Assembly: GCA_958295485.1 (NCBI GenBank)
Contig: OY282354.1
Coordinates: 1,178,001-1,242,000 of the forward strand
Reading direction: 5' to 3'
Source: an uncultured Gammaproteobacteria bacterium
GTDB lineage: Bacteria; Pseudomonadota; Gammaproteobacteria; Eutrophobiales; Eutrophobiaceae
Length of the DNA: 64,000 nt
Shown: positions 50,360 through 58,623 of the stretch, piece after piece
Layout of the letters: each line of letters opens with the position of its first letter
How positions within the stretch are numbered: position 1 is the stretch's first letter
Position numbers and translations under genes: made by a program
The notes under the pieces: model-generated
The model's database searches: none
Told to the model about the DNA's origin: nothing
Seen by the model: only the letters and a program-made list of their open reading frames with translations

Positions 50360-51768
50360 TGGAACCACCACGGGTCCCAAAGTTTTTGGGTGTTTTCGAT
50401 GAGCGCCTTGGATCTCAGGAAGCGCTTGATGGATGCCGGCCCCATGCGCGACCCGCCCATGCCGGATAATTTGAAGGCCTGTTTTTCACCTTCGTGCATT
50501 ATGCCGGTGAGCGCCGCATCGTTGATGCTAATCCCCCCGGCCTCGAGTTTGCCGGCGATGCGGTGCGCCTGCCCGACGTCGTCGGAAAAGACCGCGGCGG
50601 AAAGACCATAAACCGTATCGTTGGCCAGGTCGATGGCTTGTTGTTCCGTCTCAAACGCCATGACGGGTATTATCGGCCCGAATGTTTCCTCGGCCAGTAC
50701 CCGCATGGCATGGTTTACGTTGGACAAGATCGTTGGTTGACACCACGCGCCGCCATTATGCTCGATGACCTTGCCGCCGCACTCTGTTTTCGCGCCCTTG
50801 TCCCTTGCATCTTGCAGGTGGGTTTCGATGATATGCCGTTGTCCGGCAAATATGATGGGGCCGATTTCCCCTTCAGCGATGTTTTCGGCATTGAGTTTCA
50901 GGGACCTGGCCTTGGTTACGATTTTCGAGAGAAAATCCGAATAGACCGGCGCCTCCACGTACACCCGCTCGATGGATAAGCAGGATTGCCCCGAGTTTAC
51001 CATGCCACCCCAGCATATGGCGGCTGCGGCGCGTTCGATGTCCGTATTCGACGTGACGATGGCCGGGTCTTTGCCGCCCAATTCAAGCTGGCAGGGAATG
51101 AAGTTCTGCGCGGCGGCAATGGCCACCTTTTTACCGGTCGCCACGCTGCCGGTGAAACAAACCTGGTCCACGTGGTTAATGAGCTCGCGGCCCAGGCGGC
51201 CGTCACCGGGCAGGAAACGTAAAACCGGCTCCAGTTCCGGGATGCTGTTTATGGCATCACCCAGGGGCTCGATGAAGCGCGGCGTAACTTCACTGGGTTT
51301 TACGATGACGGCGCTGCCGGCCAACAAGGCCGGCACGGCATCGATAAGAGACAAGAGAAACGGGAAGTTCCAGGGAGTGATGGCGCCCACCAGGGGGTAG
51401 GGCGCCGATTGCTTTTCCACCTCGATAAAAGGAATGCTTGTCGTCTTGTTTTGCGGCGCCGCCAACAGCGCCGGGGCCGCCTGGCGCCAGCGCGTTATGC
51501 TGGAAATAATTGCGGCTATTTCCGCATCGGATTCCCTGGTCCGCCCGGTATCCGCGCTGAGCGCGGTAAAAAGCGCGTCACGATTTTCAGAAATCGCGTT
51601 TGCCAGCTTGAGCAAGGCCCGGCAGCGGCCTTCGACGCCGGTATCGCGCCATTGCCTTTGCGCGTCGCGCATATTCGCTGCCAGCCGCCGCAGCCCGCCG
51701 GCATCGATTTGCTCGAACCGGTAATCATTACGACCCGTTCGGGGGTTGCGCACGTCGATCAGTGGCAT
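50353..51768 (-). CDS. Aldehyde dehydrogenase
   Basis: 471 residues, complete. The oxyanion Asn is in ITPWNFPFLLS, the general base in QLELGGKDPAIV, the nucleophile Cys in NSGQSCLSIERVYV and EETFGPIIPV follows. It oxidises an aldehyde to an acid with NAD(P)+. It is the first gene of the minus-strand operon ALDH-VOC-hydrolase. An IS5-type inverted-repeat element begins 7 bases before its ATG, so its promoter may lie in that element. Confidence 0.93.
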   Translation of the reverse strand: MPLIDVRNPRTGRNDYRFEQIDAGGLRRLAANMRDAQRQWRDTGVEGRCRALLKLANAISENRDALFTALSADTGRTRESDAEIAAIISSITRWRQAAPALLAAPQNKTTSIPFIEVEKQSAPYPLVGAITPWNFPFLLSLIDAVPALLAGSAVIVKPSEVTPRFIEPLGDAINSIPELEPVLRFLPGDGRLGRELINHVDQVCFTGSVATGKKVAIAAAQNFIPCQLELGGKDPAIVTSNTDIERAAAAICWGGMVNSGQSCLSIERVYVEAPVYSDFLSKIVTKARSLKLNAENIAEGEIGPIIFAGQRHIIETHLQDARDKGAKTECGGKVIEHNGGAWCQPTILSNVNHAMRVLAEETFGPIIPVMAFETEQQAIDLANDTVYGLSAAVFSDDVGQAHRIAGKLEAGGISINDAALTGIMHEGEKQAFKLSGMGGSRMGPASIKRFLRSKALIENTQKLWDPWWFQC

Positions 51769-51774
51769 AACTAA

Positions 51775-52032
51775 GGAACCTCTGATTAAGTCCCGTGCGC
51801 CGGGATGGGTTGCCGACCCTTACCCGGCCTCGGATAGCGCTTCAAAATCGGCTTCAGTAACTCGTACCAGGGCAGTATCGCCTCCATCTCACCGGGAAAT
51901 CGCTCTTTACGAGTAGTTTTCTTCTTATGCTCACAGGCAAGGTTAGAAAAACCCGATTGTTTCATCAGCTATCTCCTTATGGTTTACTTTATACTTATGA
52001 TCTTATATTGTGGAGACTTAATCAGAGATTCC
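51775..52032. mobile_element. IS5-family miniature derivative
   Basis: Terminal inverted repeats GGAACCTCTGATTAAGTC (51775-51792) and its complement at 52015-52032 agree at 17 of 18 positions; CTAA precedes the left end, as IS5-group targets often do. The 258-base interior keeps only the first 59 codons of a transposase. Matching ends recur at 54632, 56010 and 56173. Confidence 0.75.
51786..51965 (-). pseudogene. Truncated IS5-family transposase
   Basis: 59 codons from ATG at 51965 behind GGAG: MKQSGFSNLACEHKKKTTRK, then RFPGEMEAILPWYELLKPI, the conserved start of IS5/IS1106-type transposases. The stop lies in the terminal repeat, so the DDE catalytic region is absent. Confidence 0.75.
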
Positions 52033-52146
52033 TTTGTATATAATCTTCCAACCTGTGAATTTAAGAGACTATAATAAGAGACTATAAACAGAGATTTCGC
52101 AAGTAATTGCCGCATCAGACCGGTTCTGAAATCAGGGGGCGCCGCC

Positions 52147-54540
52147 ATGAAAAATTTGGGTAAAAATTTGATTAGCGTTGGATTTATTTTCGTTATCAGC
52201 TTGATAAACGTTCACGCGCAGTCGGCCATTGAAGAAATAGTTGTTACTGCAACCAAACGCGGTGAAGTTTCAGTACAGGACATTGCCGGCGGCATTCGCG
52301 CTATTACCGGCGACACCATCGAAAAATACGACTTGCGTTCCCTCGAGGACTTTTCCCGACTTGAGCCTTCACTGCAGTACGCCACCCAGGGTGTTGGTGA
52401 TACCCAGTTAATTATCCGCGGTATTTCATCCCCCGGTGACAGTACCGTCGGCGTGTATTTTGATGAATCCCCGATCACCGGCGGCAACTTTCAGGATGGT
52501 GGTGGGCGCACCCCGGATATCGGCGCATACGACATTGATCGAATCGAGGTGCTGAAAGGCCCGCAAGGAACGTTATTCGGCGCCAGTTCCATGAGCGGTA
52601 CCGTCCGAATCATTACCAATAAACCTGATGCCTCCGGCTTCGATATGAATATCTCCACGGGTGTTGAAACAGTCGAGTATGGTGATACAGGTTACTCGGT
52701 CAACGGTACGGTCAATGTTCCATTGGTACAGGATACATTGGCCTTGCGTCTGACCGGTTGGCAAAAAGAGCAAGGGGGTTTTATCGATCACTTTGCCGGG
52801 TTGAACGGCGTCACTGAACTCAACGACGTCAATGATTCAGAGATAACCGGTGGGCGTCTTATGGGCCGCTGGACGCCAAACGAGAACCTGACTGTTGACG
52901 CCTTCTATCAGTTACAGACAACCCAAGTGGATGGCGCCCAACATTTTGCCCCCATTGCCAGTGGCCTGCTCACGCCAACCCGGGTCATTGTTGCCCCGTT
53001 TCCGCTATTCGTCCCCGCCTTTGCGGGTCCTTTTGGCGAGCTGAATACCTCAGTCGCTCATCAAGAGCCCTATGAAGACGATATCGATATGTTCGGCATA
53101 ACCATCGATTATGACCTGGGATTTGGTTCGCTACTTGGTACCGTTTCAAAATTCGAGCGCGACATAGAATTTTTGCAAGATACCTCACCCATATCCATGT
53201 CATTTGGTTTTCCCCCGGCTTTTGGCAGGCCGGCGGTTGGTTCCTACGGTGTCCACCAATTTCAAAACCGGGATGTGTTCAACGCGGAAATCCGCTTTAG
53301 CTCTGACCTGGATGGCCCCGTTAATTTTGTGACCGGTTTTTTCTATGAAGATGACGAGATATTTTCCGAGCTGGATATATTGGCCGGAGATACGGCAACC
53401 GGAATACCTGTTTGCAACAGTTGGGACGAATGTATATCGGACCCGGCGCTGGCAGCCGCTTCCCTGGCCTTTGCCCGCAGCCAGGATATCGATTTTCAAT
53501 TCTTCGCCATATTTGGTCATGTCGATTATGAAATAACGGAGCAATTCACGCTGGGTGGCGGGGTTCGGTATTTCGATTCAGAGCAGGATAACCTGGAACT
53601 GACCTTGCAAGCCTTCCAGGGCACCCGCCTCGCACGTACCATCCCACCCTTATTTGGCGGCCCCATTCAGACCGTACCGATCGTGAACGTGGAAGACACC
53701 GTAAAGGAGGACGAACTCACTTGGGACGCCAGCCTGTCCTGGGAACCGAATGATAACCAGATGTACTATTTCAGGGCAGCGACCGGTTTCAGACAAGGCG
53801 GTATCAATGATGCCGCCACCGCTTCAGCTTTCGGCATCGCCATTCCCGCTTCATTTACTTCAGATGAAGTCCTCAGTGTTGAATTTGGCGCCAAGACTGC
53901 CTGGTATGATGATCGGATAACCTTCAATGCGACTTGGTTCAAGATGTTTTGGGATGATATTCAGGTGCCCGGCGTAGAGCCCACGGGGGCCATTGATTTT
54001 ATTTCAAACGCAGCAAAAGCTGAAATCGACGGTGTTGAAATTGAGTTGGCCGCGCGCCCGGCGGAACAATTTCTCATGCACTTTGGCGCCACCTGGATAA
54101 ATGCGGAATTAACCGAAGATCAGCTGATAGACCCGGGGCTGGCTGTGCCGGGATTCGCGCCGCCGTTGGGCAGGGATGGGGATAAGATACCAAGAGTGCC
54201 TGAATGGGCGTTTTCCGGGGGCGTAGAATATATGTTCCCGTTTACCATGATAGACAACGTCGAAGCCTCTTTGCGGGGTAATTTCTCCTACACGGGGGAA
54301 TCTGATACTTTTTTCAACGACAACTTCCCTGGTTTCATTGAAATCGGCGATTATTTTCTGCTGAACCTCAGCGCAAACTTCCAATACGAGAACTGGGGCG
54401 TACGTTTCTTTGTAGACAATGTGACCGATAAACGGGCTACTGTTGATATTGACAACGCTCAGGGTCCGGATACGCTCAGGTTATTTACCGTGCCGCCCCG
54501 TACCTTTGGCGCGCAGGTAAACTGGGCTTACGGACAATAG
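52147..54540 (+). CDS. TonB-dependent outer-membrane receptor
   Basis: 797 residues. A signal peptide (LISVGFIFVISLINVHAQ) precedes the TonB box (IEEIVVTATKR), the plug (IEVLKGPQGTLFGASSMSGT) and a long barrel ending in FGAQVNWAYGQ, which lacks the usual final aromatic by one residue (Tyr-Gly-Gln). It imports a scarce substrate. IS5-like inverted repeats lie on both sides (51775 and 54632), and a 30-base copy of its 3' end is found in the inverted element at 56010. The Rieske oxygenase gene follows on the same strand. Confidence 0.92.
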   Translation: MKNLGKNLISVGFIFVISLINVHAQSAIEEIVVTATKRGEVSVQDIAGGIRAITGDTIEKYDLRSLEDFSRLEPSLQYATQGVGDTQLIIRGISSPGDSTVGVYFDESPITGGNFQDGGGRTPDIGAYDIDRIEVLKGPQGTLFGASSMSGTVRIITNKPDASGFDMNISTGVETVEYGDTGYSVNGTVNVPLVQDTLALRLTGWQKEQGGFIDHFAGLNGVTELNDVNDSEITGGRLMGRWTPNENLTVDAFYQLQTTQVDGAQHFAPIASGLLTPTRVIVAPFPLFVPAFAGPFGELNTSVAHQEPYEDDIDMFGITIDYDLGFGSLLGTVSKFERDIEFLQDTSPISMSFGFPPAFGRPAVGSYGVHQFQNRDVFNAEIRFSSDLDGPVNFVTGFFYEDDEIFSELDILAGDTATGIPVCNSWDECISDPALAAASLAFARSQDIDFQFFAIFGHVDYEITEQFTLGGGVRYFDSEQDNLELTLQAFQGTRLARTIPPLFGGPIQTVPIVNVEDTVKEDELTWDASLSWEPNDNQMYYFRAATGFRQGGINDAATASAFGIAIPASFTSDEVLSVEFGAKTAWYDDRITFNATWFKMFWDDIQVPGVEPTGAIDFISNAAKAEIDGVEIELAARPAEQFLMHFGATWINAELTEDQLIDPGLAVPGFAPPLGRDGDKIPRVPEWAFSGGVEYMFPFTMIDNVEASLRGNFSYTGESDTFFNDNFPGFIEIGDYFLLNLSANFQYENWGVRFFVDNVTDKRATVDIDNAQGPDTLRLFTVPPRTFGAQVNWAYGQ

Positions 54541-54632
54541 TCCGCATAACAAGGGGGCAGATATTGCGCCTGGTATTGATTTTGGCGATATATCCCTGCA
54601 TTGCGGGAGCCACTGACTTAATCAGGGGTTCC
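54514..54632. repeat. Left arm of a 119-bp inverted repeat flanking the Rieske gene
   Basis: Covers the last 27 bases of the receptor gene and the following spacer, ending GACTTAATCAGGGGTTCC. It is about 90% complementary to 56010-56127. The end at 54632 matches the IS5-type terminal repeat. Confidence 0.8.
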
Positions 54633-54681
54633 AAAGAAGTTTCCTGAAACCAGTTCAAGTAAAATAGAGAGTCTGAACATT

Positions 54682-55980
54682 ATGGCCGGTGACGCTGAGC
54701 AATCCATTAAAGAAATGGAAGACAATATAGACGTCTCACGCAAACGCCTGGAACCGTATCCCGATTACCTGAAGGCGGAACTGGGTTTGCGCAACCACTG
54801 GTACGCCACCTTGTTTGGTTGCGAACTGGAAGAAGGTCAATGTCGGGGTGAAATGGTGATGGGTGAACGGCTCCTGTTCAAGCGCGTTGACGGCGCCGTG
54901 TATGCCATTGCCGACCGTTGCCCCCACCGTGGCGCCGCGTTTTCGGCGCGCCCTGAATGTTACACAAAAAACACGGTGACCTGCTGGTTCCACGGCTTTA
55001 CCATAGATGTGCGGGATGGGACCTTGGTGCAGGTAATTTCGGATCCGGACAGCAAACTCATCGGCAAACTCAAACATAAAACCTACCCGGTGCGGGAGCT
55101 CAACGGTGTTATTTTTGTCTTCATAGGTGACCTGGACCCTCCACCCCCCCTGGAAGAAGACTTGCAACCGAAATTTCTACGGCCAAACCTCGCCACCCAC
55201 CCGGTCGCGCGAAACAAATTCCGGGCGAATTGGCGTATCGCGGCGGAGAACGGCTTCGATCCGGGTCATTTGTACGCCCATCGCAATGCCGGCATATTTG
55301 ATTTTACCGATGCCAGCATACCGCTTTCGACTTTCCCCAAGACACCCGATGCGCTGGAAATCATTGATGGAGACAAAGGCCCCTGGGGTATCGTCAAGCT
55401 CAAGGCCGATGATTATACGGTCTGGACGACGGAAATCGAGGGGGTAAAAATCAATGCGGTAAACCTGGACCCGAATAACATCCCTTCGGCAGACGCTCCC
55501 CAGGAAACCGTTGTGGGTTTGTTTCTGCCCTGCGGCCTGGAGGTGGATTGGTGGCCTGCCCCGGGTGTGATTCACTTCGAATGGTTTACGCCCATCGACG
55601 AAGATCACCACATGTACATGATTCTTCATGCCACTGAAGTAGCTTCACCGGAAGACGAAGAGGCATTCTACAAAAAGTGCAGGGCAGAATACATACCGGT
55701 CACCTGGAAGGCGGCCACTGACCAGGCTGCGCCCATGGGTGACGGCGTTGAATGGGGCTTCAATAATTTCGATGCATTCGGACGGGAACAAATCCATCAC
55801 GTCTATCAATATGAAGACTTCTGGCATCAGGAGAAATTGATACGCCCCGACGTTCCCATCTCTAAATGGCGCTTGCTGGCGAACAAGCGCCGGCGCGGCA
55901 TACAACAACGCCGAGGCTGGGCCGGGACGCAAGGTTGGTCGCCGGATGGGGGCGGCTACGACCCGAAGAAAACCTGGTAG
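54682..55980 (+). CDS. Rieske non-haem iron oxygenase, CarAa-like
   Basis: 432 residues. The Rieske cluster ligands are C80-P-H82 and C101-W-F-H104; the mononuclear iron site is NGFDPGHLYAH (D193, H196, H200). The overall pattern (LGLRNHWYATLFG, DRCPHRGAAFS, ENGFDPGHLYAHR) follows carbazole 1,9a-dioxygenase CarAa. It would dihydroxylate or demethylate an aromatic or heterocyclic substrate using electrons from a ferredoxin and reductase, neither of which is in the window. Inverted repeats flank the gene on both sides. Confidence 0.9.
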   Translation: MAGDAEQSIKEMEDNIDVSRKRLEPYPDYLKAELGLRNHWYATLFGCELEEGQCRGEMVMGERLLFKRVDGAVYAIADRCPHRGAAFSARPECYTKNTVTCWFHGFTIDVRDGTLVQVISDPDSKLIGKLKHKTYPVRELNGVIFVFIGDLDPPPPLEEDLQPKFLRPNLATHPVARNKFRANWRIAAENGFDPGHLYAHRNAGIFDFTDASIPLSTFPKTPDALEIIDGDKGPWGIVKLKADDYTVWTTEIEGVKINAVNLDPNNIPSADAPQETVVGLFLPCGLEVDWWPAPGVIHFEWFTPIDEDHHMYMILHATEVASPEDEEAFYKKCRAEYIPVTWKAATDQAAPMGDGVEWGFNNFDAFGREQIHHVYQYEDFWHQEKLIRPDVPISKWRLLANKRRRGIQQRRGWAGTQGWSPDGGGYDPKKTW

Positions 55981-56009
55981 ATAACCGCTCCCTTCACCAT
56001 TTATTCCAG

Positions 56010-56173
56010 GGAACCCCTGATCAAGTCAGTGGCTCCTGCAATGCAGGGATATATTGCCAAAATCAATACCAGGCGCAATATCTACCCCCTGTTACGCGGA
56101 TTATTGTCCATAAGCCCGGTTTTACTGAAAACGCGACTGCTTTTTTAAAAACGGAACTTGATCAGGGGTTCCC
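56010..56173. mobile_element. Miniature element with IS5-like 18-bp inverted repeats
   Basis: GGAACCCCTGATCAAGT at 56010 faces its perfect complement ending at 56173. Its left two-thirds (to 56127) is an inverted copy of 54514-54632, including receptor 3' coding sequence, so it looks like an internally deleted copy of an element that once carried the receptor gene. Its right end touches the stop codon of the nitrilase-like gene. Confidence 0.7.
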
Positions 56174-57219
56174 TAAATCAGGTTTTGCTCGATGAGTTCA
56201 TCAATGACGGTTCTTTGCGTATCGATGAAGTGGCTGCGCGCCGGGACGACGTGTTCACCGGCATCGTTCAACAGTGTATTGGCCGGGTAACGGGTTTGCG
56301 CCGGCGCGACGTGTGAATACAGTTCCAGGCGCTGGCGGGAAAGCAGGTTGGACATGCCGGGACGCCGGCGGAAACGGCGCAGCGCCGCCAGGTCGATCTC
56401 ATGGTTGGCAACCATGCTCTCCCCGGCGCCGGCCGCAGCCAGTACATGGCCGTGGAAATCGATGATCTTCGACATGCCGTCAGTTGACGACTCGGGGATC
56501 CCCGTCCCGGAAATGCCGCCACTGTTGGCGGAAATGAGATACACCTGATTTTCGATTGCGCGGGCGCGTTTGGCAACGTCCTTGGGTGTCAAGTCCGGGC
56601 TGCCGACCTCGCTGGTCGAGTGCAATATGACCTCCGCGCCGCGCAAGGCCATTGCCCGGGTAATCTCGGGGTAGAGTATCTCTTCCGACGCCACCGTGGC
56701 CAGGCGTCCCAGCTCGGTGTCCGTTACCGGGAAGACGCCTTCAATGCCATAGACTTCAAGATAGCGATCCCAAACGTCATGGGGCGTGGGGGCGAACATG
56801 GATATCAAGCGCCGGTAGCGGTGAATGACGTTGCCGGTCGGCGCGATAATAAAACTGGTCTGAAAATAAAGCTGATGGAACTCCTCGTCGAGTTCGTAGG
56901 CGTTGCCGGAGAGAAAAACGTCGTTATCCCGGCAAATCCTGCCCAGAGCCTCATATTCAGGCCCATCGATTTTTATACAGGCTTTTTCGGCCCAGCCTTC
57001 TATGGAGTCACCCATGGGGAAGCCGGTTAAAAAATATTCGGGCAGCGCGACGAGCCTGGTGTCCGGGCCGATAAACCCTTTGCTGGCCGAGATTTGTTCG
57101 GCGACGATGTCGATAGACCTGCCGATGGCCTGCCGGGCTTCTCCGACGCTTAATCGATTGACCCCGTGGCAGCGGGTTTGCAGCGCCAGCGCATGGTAAT
57201 GTTCCCCCGGATCCGGCAT
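56173..57219 (-). CDS. Nitrilase-fold protein with substituted catalytic residues
   Basis: 348 residues of the carbon-nitrogen hydrolase fold. The Glu of the triad is present (LPEYFLTG, E61), but the Lys site reads YRRL (R136-R137) and the Cys site reads ASEEILYPE (S178). Classical nitrilases and amidases need Glu-Lys-Cys, so this member is either inactive as an amidase or uses other chemistry. I recall a subfamily with the same SEEILYPE block, so the change may be conserved. It is the last gene of a minus-strand run after DUF1330 and a DUF3108-like gene. Confidence 0.8.
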   Translation of the reverse strand: MPDPGEHYHALALQTRCHGVNRLSVGEARQAIGRSIDIVAEQISASKGFIGPDTRLVALPEYFLTGFPMGDSIEGWAEKACIKIDGPEYEALGRICRDNDVFLSGNAYELDEEFHQLYFQTSFIIAPTGNVIHRYRRLISMFAPTPHDVWDRYLEVYGIEGVFPVTDTELGRLATVASEEILYPEITRAMALRGAEVILHSTSEVGSPDLTPKDVAKRARAIENQVYLISANSGGISGTGIPESSTDGMSKIIDFHGHVLAAAGAGESMVANHEIDLAALRRFRRRPGMSNLLSRQRLELYSHVAPAQTRYPANTLLNDAGEHVVPARSHFIDTQRTVIDELIEQNLI

Positions 57220-57323
57220 GGAATTATCCAGGTTCAGGTGGATATGAAACTTTCCGCGTCATACTGACATTCGCCAGAATGATGACCCCTGTGGAGTTCG
57301 GCATGGTTTATTCTTCTGTCAAC

Positions 57324-57611
57324 TCACAAACCGTTTGCCAGCAGCACGGTGGCATCGAGCGCCCCCTCCCGCACTTTTTTAAGCTCTTCATATTCGGCTG
57401 AATGCCAGAAAGCGCGGGCCGCGTCCATGGAGGGCCATTCGGATATGACGACGGATTGATAATCCCAGTCACCTTCCAGCTTTTCAACGTCACTGCCCAG
57501 CGCCAGGTAACGACCGCCGTATTTCTCGACCAGGGCCGGGGTGCGTTCCGCGTATTCGGTAAATTGTTCGGGATTGGTAACGGTGGCTTGTACAATCATG
57601 TAAGCAGGCAT
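57324..57611 (-). CDS. DUF1330 family protein
   Basis: 95 residues: MPAYMIVQATVTNPEQFTEY, GGRYLALGSDVEKLEG, and VVISEWPSMDAARAFWHSAE are the standard DUF1330 pattern, a dimeric ferredoxin-like fold related to antibiotic-biosynthesis monooxygenases. The overlapping frame at 57308 is a shadow. It lies 18 bases after the DUF3108-like gene; small ferredoxin-like proteins commonly accompany catabolic oxygenases, but no reaction is known. Confidence 0.85.
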   Translation of the reverse strand: MPAYMIVQATVTNPEQFTEYAERTPALVEKYGGRYLALGSDVEKLEGDWDYQSVVISEWPSMDAARAFWHSAEYEELKKVREGALDATVLLANGL

Positions 57612-57629
57612 GGCTTTTTCACTTTCCCC

Positions 57630-58343
57630 TTATCGTTCAAGTTCGGTCAATTCATAAAATGTTTGCATATAACCGCCGACTTCGCCGCGTAAAAAGATGA
57701 AGTCGCCGTCAGCGGTACACCAGACGTCGTATCGAGGGTGTTCTTCCGGTAACTGCCCGGCGGTATCAACGTAACGAAGATGATACGCGTTGAAGGTACC
57801 GGCAGGTACCGTAATTTCTTCATCGCCCACGTATTCGAGACCAAACCCCAGTTTGAACAGCAAGGGTCCCGTCGCGCCCCGGTGGTCGGGGGAGGTGACC
57901 ATCATATCAGGGTAGAATATCCTGCCGGGGCCCCGGCTGCGGTCAAAGATGGCAAAGGCCATGCCGTCGCCGGCGATGGGGTGGGTGGCCAGCCAGCGCG
58001 TCCGTCGCTCCAGGTCAAGCCGTTGGGAGATGCGCCCGTCGCGCACGTTGAACGATTCTGTTTCAGCCTGGGTTTCCGTCAAGCGCATCCATCCGGTTCC
58101 CTCGAATCGATCATCCAGGGTCAGGCGGGTAAAACAATCCAGTGGGTAGTAGTCTGCATCCATGCTCAAGGTTACGTCCCGCAAAATGCTGGGGGGATCG
58201 TCGATTTCACAATGGGCGCGCAAGGTGCGTTTGCCGTCGGTATGCACCGTTATGATAAAGGATTCACGCCCGCGCTCTTCCCCCATTCTTTCCGGTTTTT
58301 TACTGGTATATGAAATCCTGCCTCGAATCGTCCTGTGTTTCAT
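57630..58343 (-). CDS. DUF3108-like beta-barrel protein
   Basis: 237 residues, rich in beta strands, with no signal peptide. DYYPLDCFTRLTLDDRFEG, PDHRGATGPLLFKLGFG and the central VPAGTFNAYHLRYVDTAGQ resemble DUF3108-type proteins, where VPAGTFDAxxL is a frequent motif. It may bind or process a lipid-like substrate; function unknown. It starts a minus-strand set with DUF1330 and the nitrilase-like gene, 23 bases after a tiny membrane frame at 58366. Confidence 0.6.
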   Translation of the reverse strand: MKHRTIRGRISYTSKKPERMGEERGRESFIITVHTDGKRTLRAHCEIDDPPSILRDVTLSMDADYYPLDCFTRLTLDDRFEGTGWMRLTETQAETESFNVRDGRISQRLDLERRTRWLATHPIAGDGMAFAIFDRSRGPGRIFYPDMMVTSPDHRGATGPLLFKLGFGLEYVGDEEITVPAGTFNAYHLRYVDTAGQLPEEHPRYDVWCTADGDFIFLRGEVGGYMQTFYELTELER

Positions 58344-58365
58344 TTCTCGCAGCCTTTGTATGAAG

Positions 58366-58464
58366 TCAAAAATCGATCAGGTGGATGCCGATAGCGGCAT
58401 TAAACAACAGGATCACCCAGATTGATACAACAAAATATCGGCAACGGCCCAGGCTTTCCCGCAT
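58366..58464 (-). CDS. Possible 32-residue membrane peptide
   Basis: MRESLGRCRYFVVSIWVILL and FNAAIGIHLIDF form a single hydrophobic helix with a basic N-terminus, stopping 22 bases before the DUF3108-like start. The frame is open upstream for 45 more codons without ATG, so it may be the tail of a lost membrane protein instead. The rest of 58465-58623 contains nothing recognisable. Confidence 0.3.
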   Translation of the reverse strand: MRESLGRCRYFVVSIWVILLFNAAIGIHLIDF

Positions 58465-58623
58465 GATTCTATCCCCCTCAACCGTTGCGCCTCGCTCCAG
58501 CAACGCAACAAAGGCCGGGCCGAAAGGCCGCAAATAAATCCGGATCAGCAGGCTGGTTTTGCGACGCCGGCAGTCAGACCAGGGGATTTTCGCCGCTCAT
58601 GTAGTAGCATGAAAACCGTGACG

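Noticed and set aside
57308..57595. 95-codon minus-strand frame overlapping DUF1330
   Set aside because: The alternative frame at 57324-57611 has the full DUF1330 pattern; this one is a shadow.
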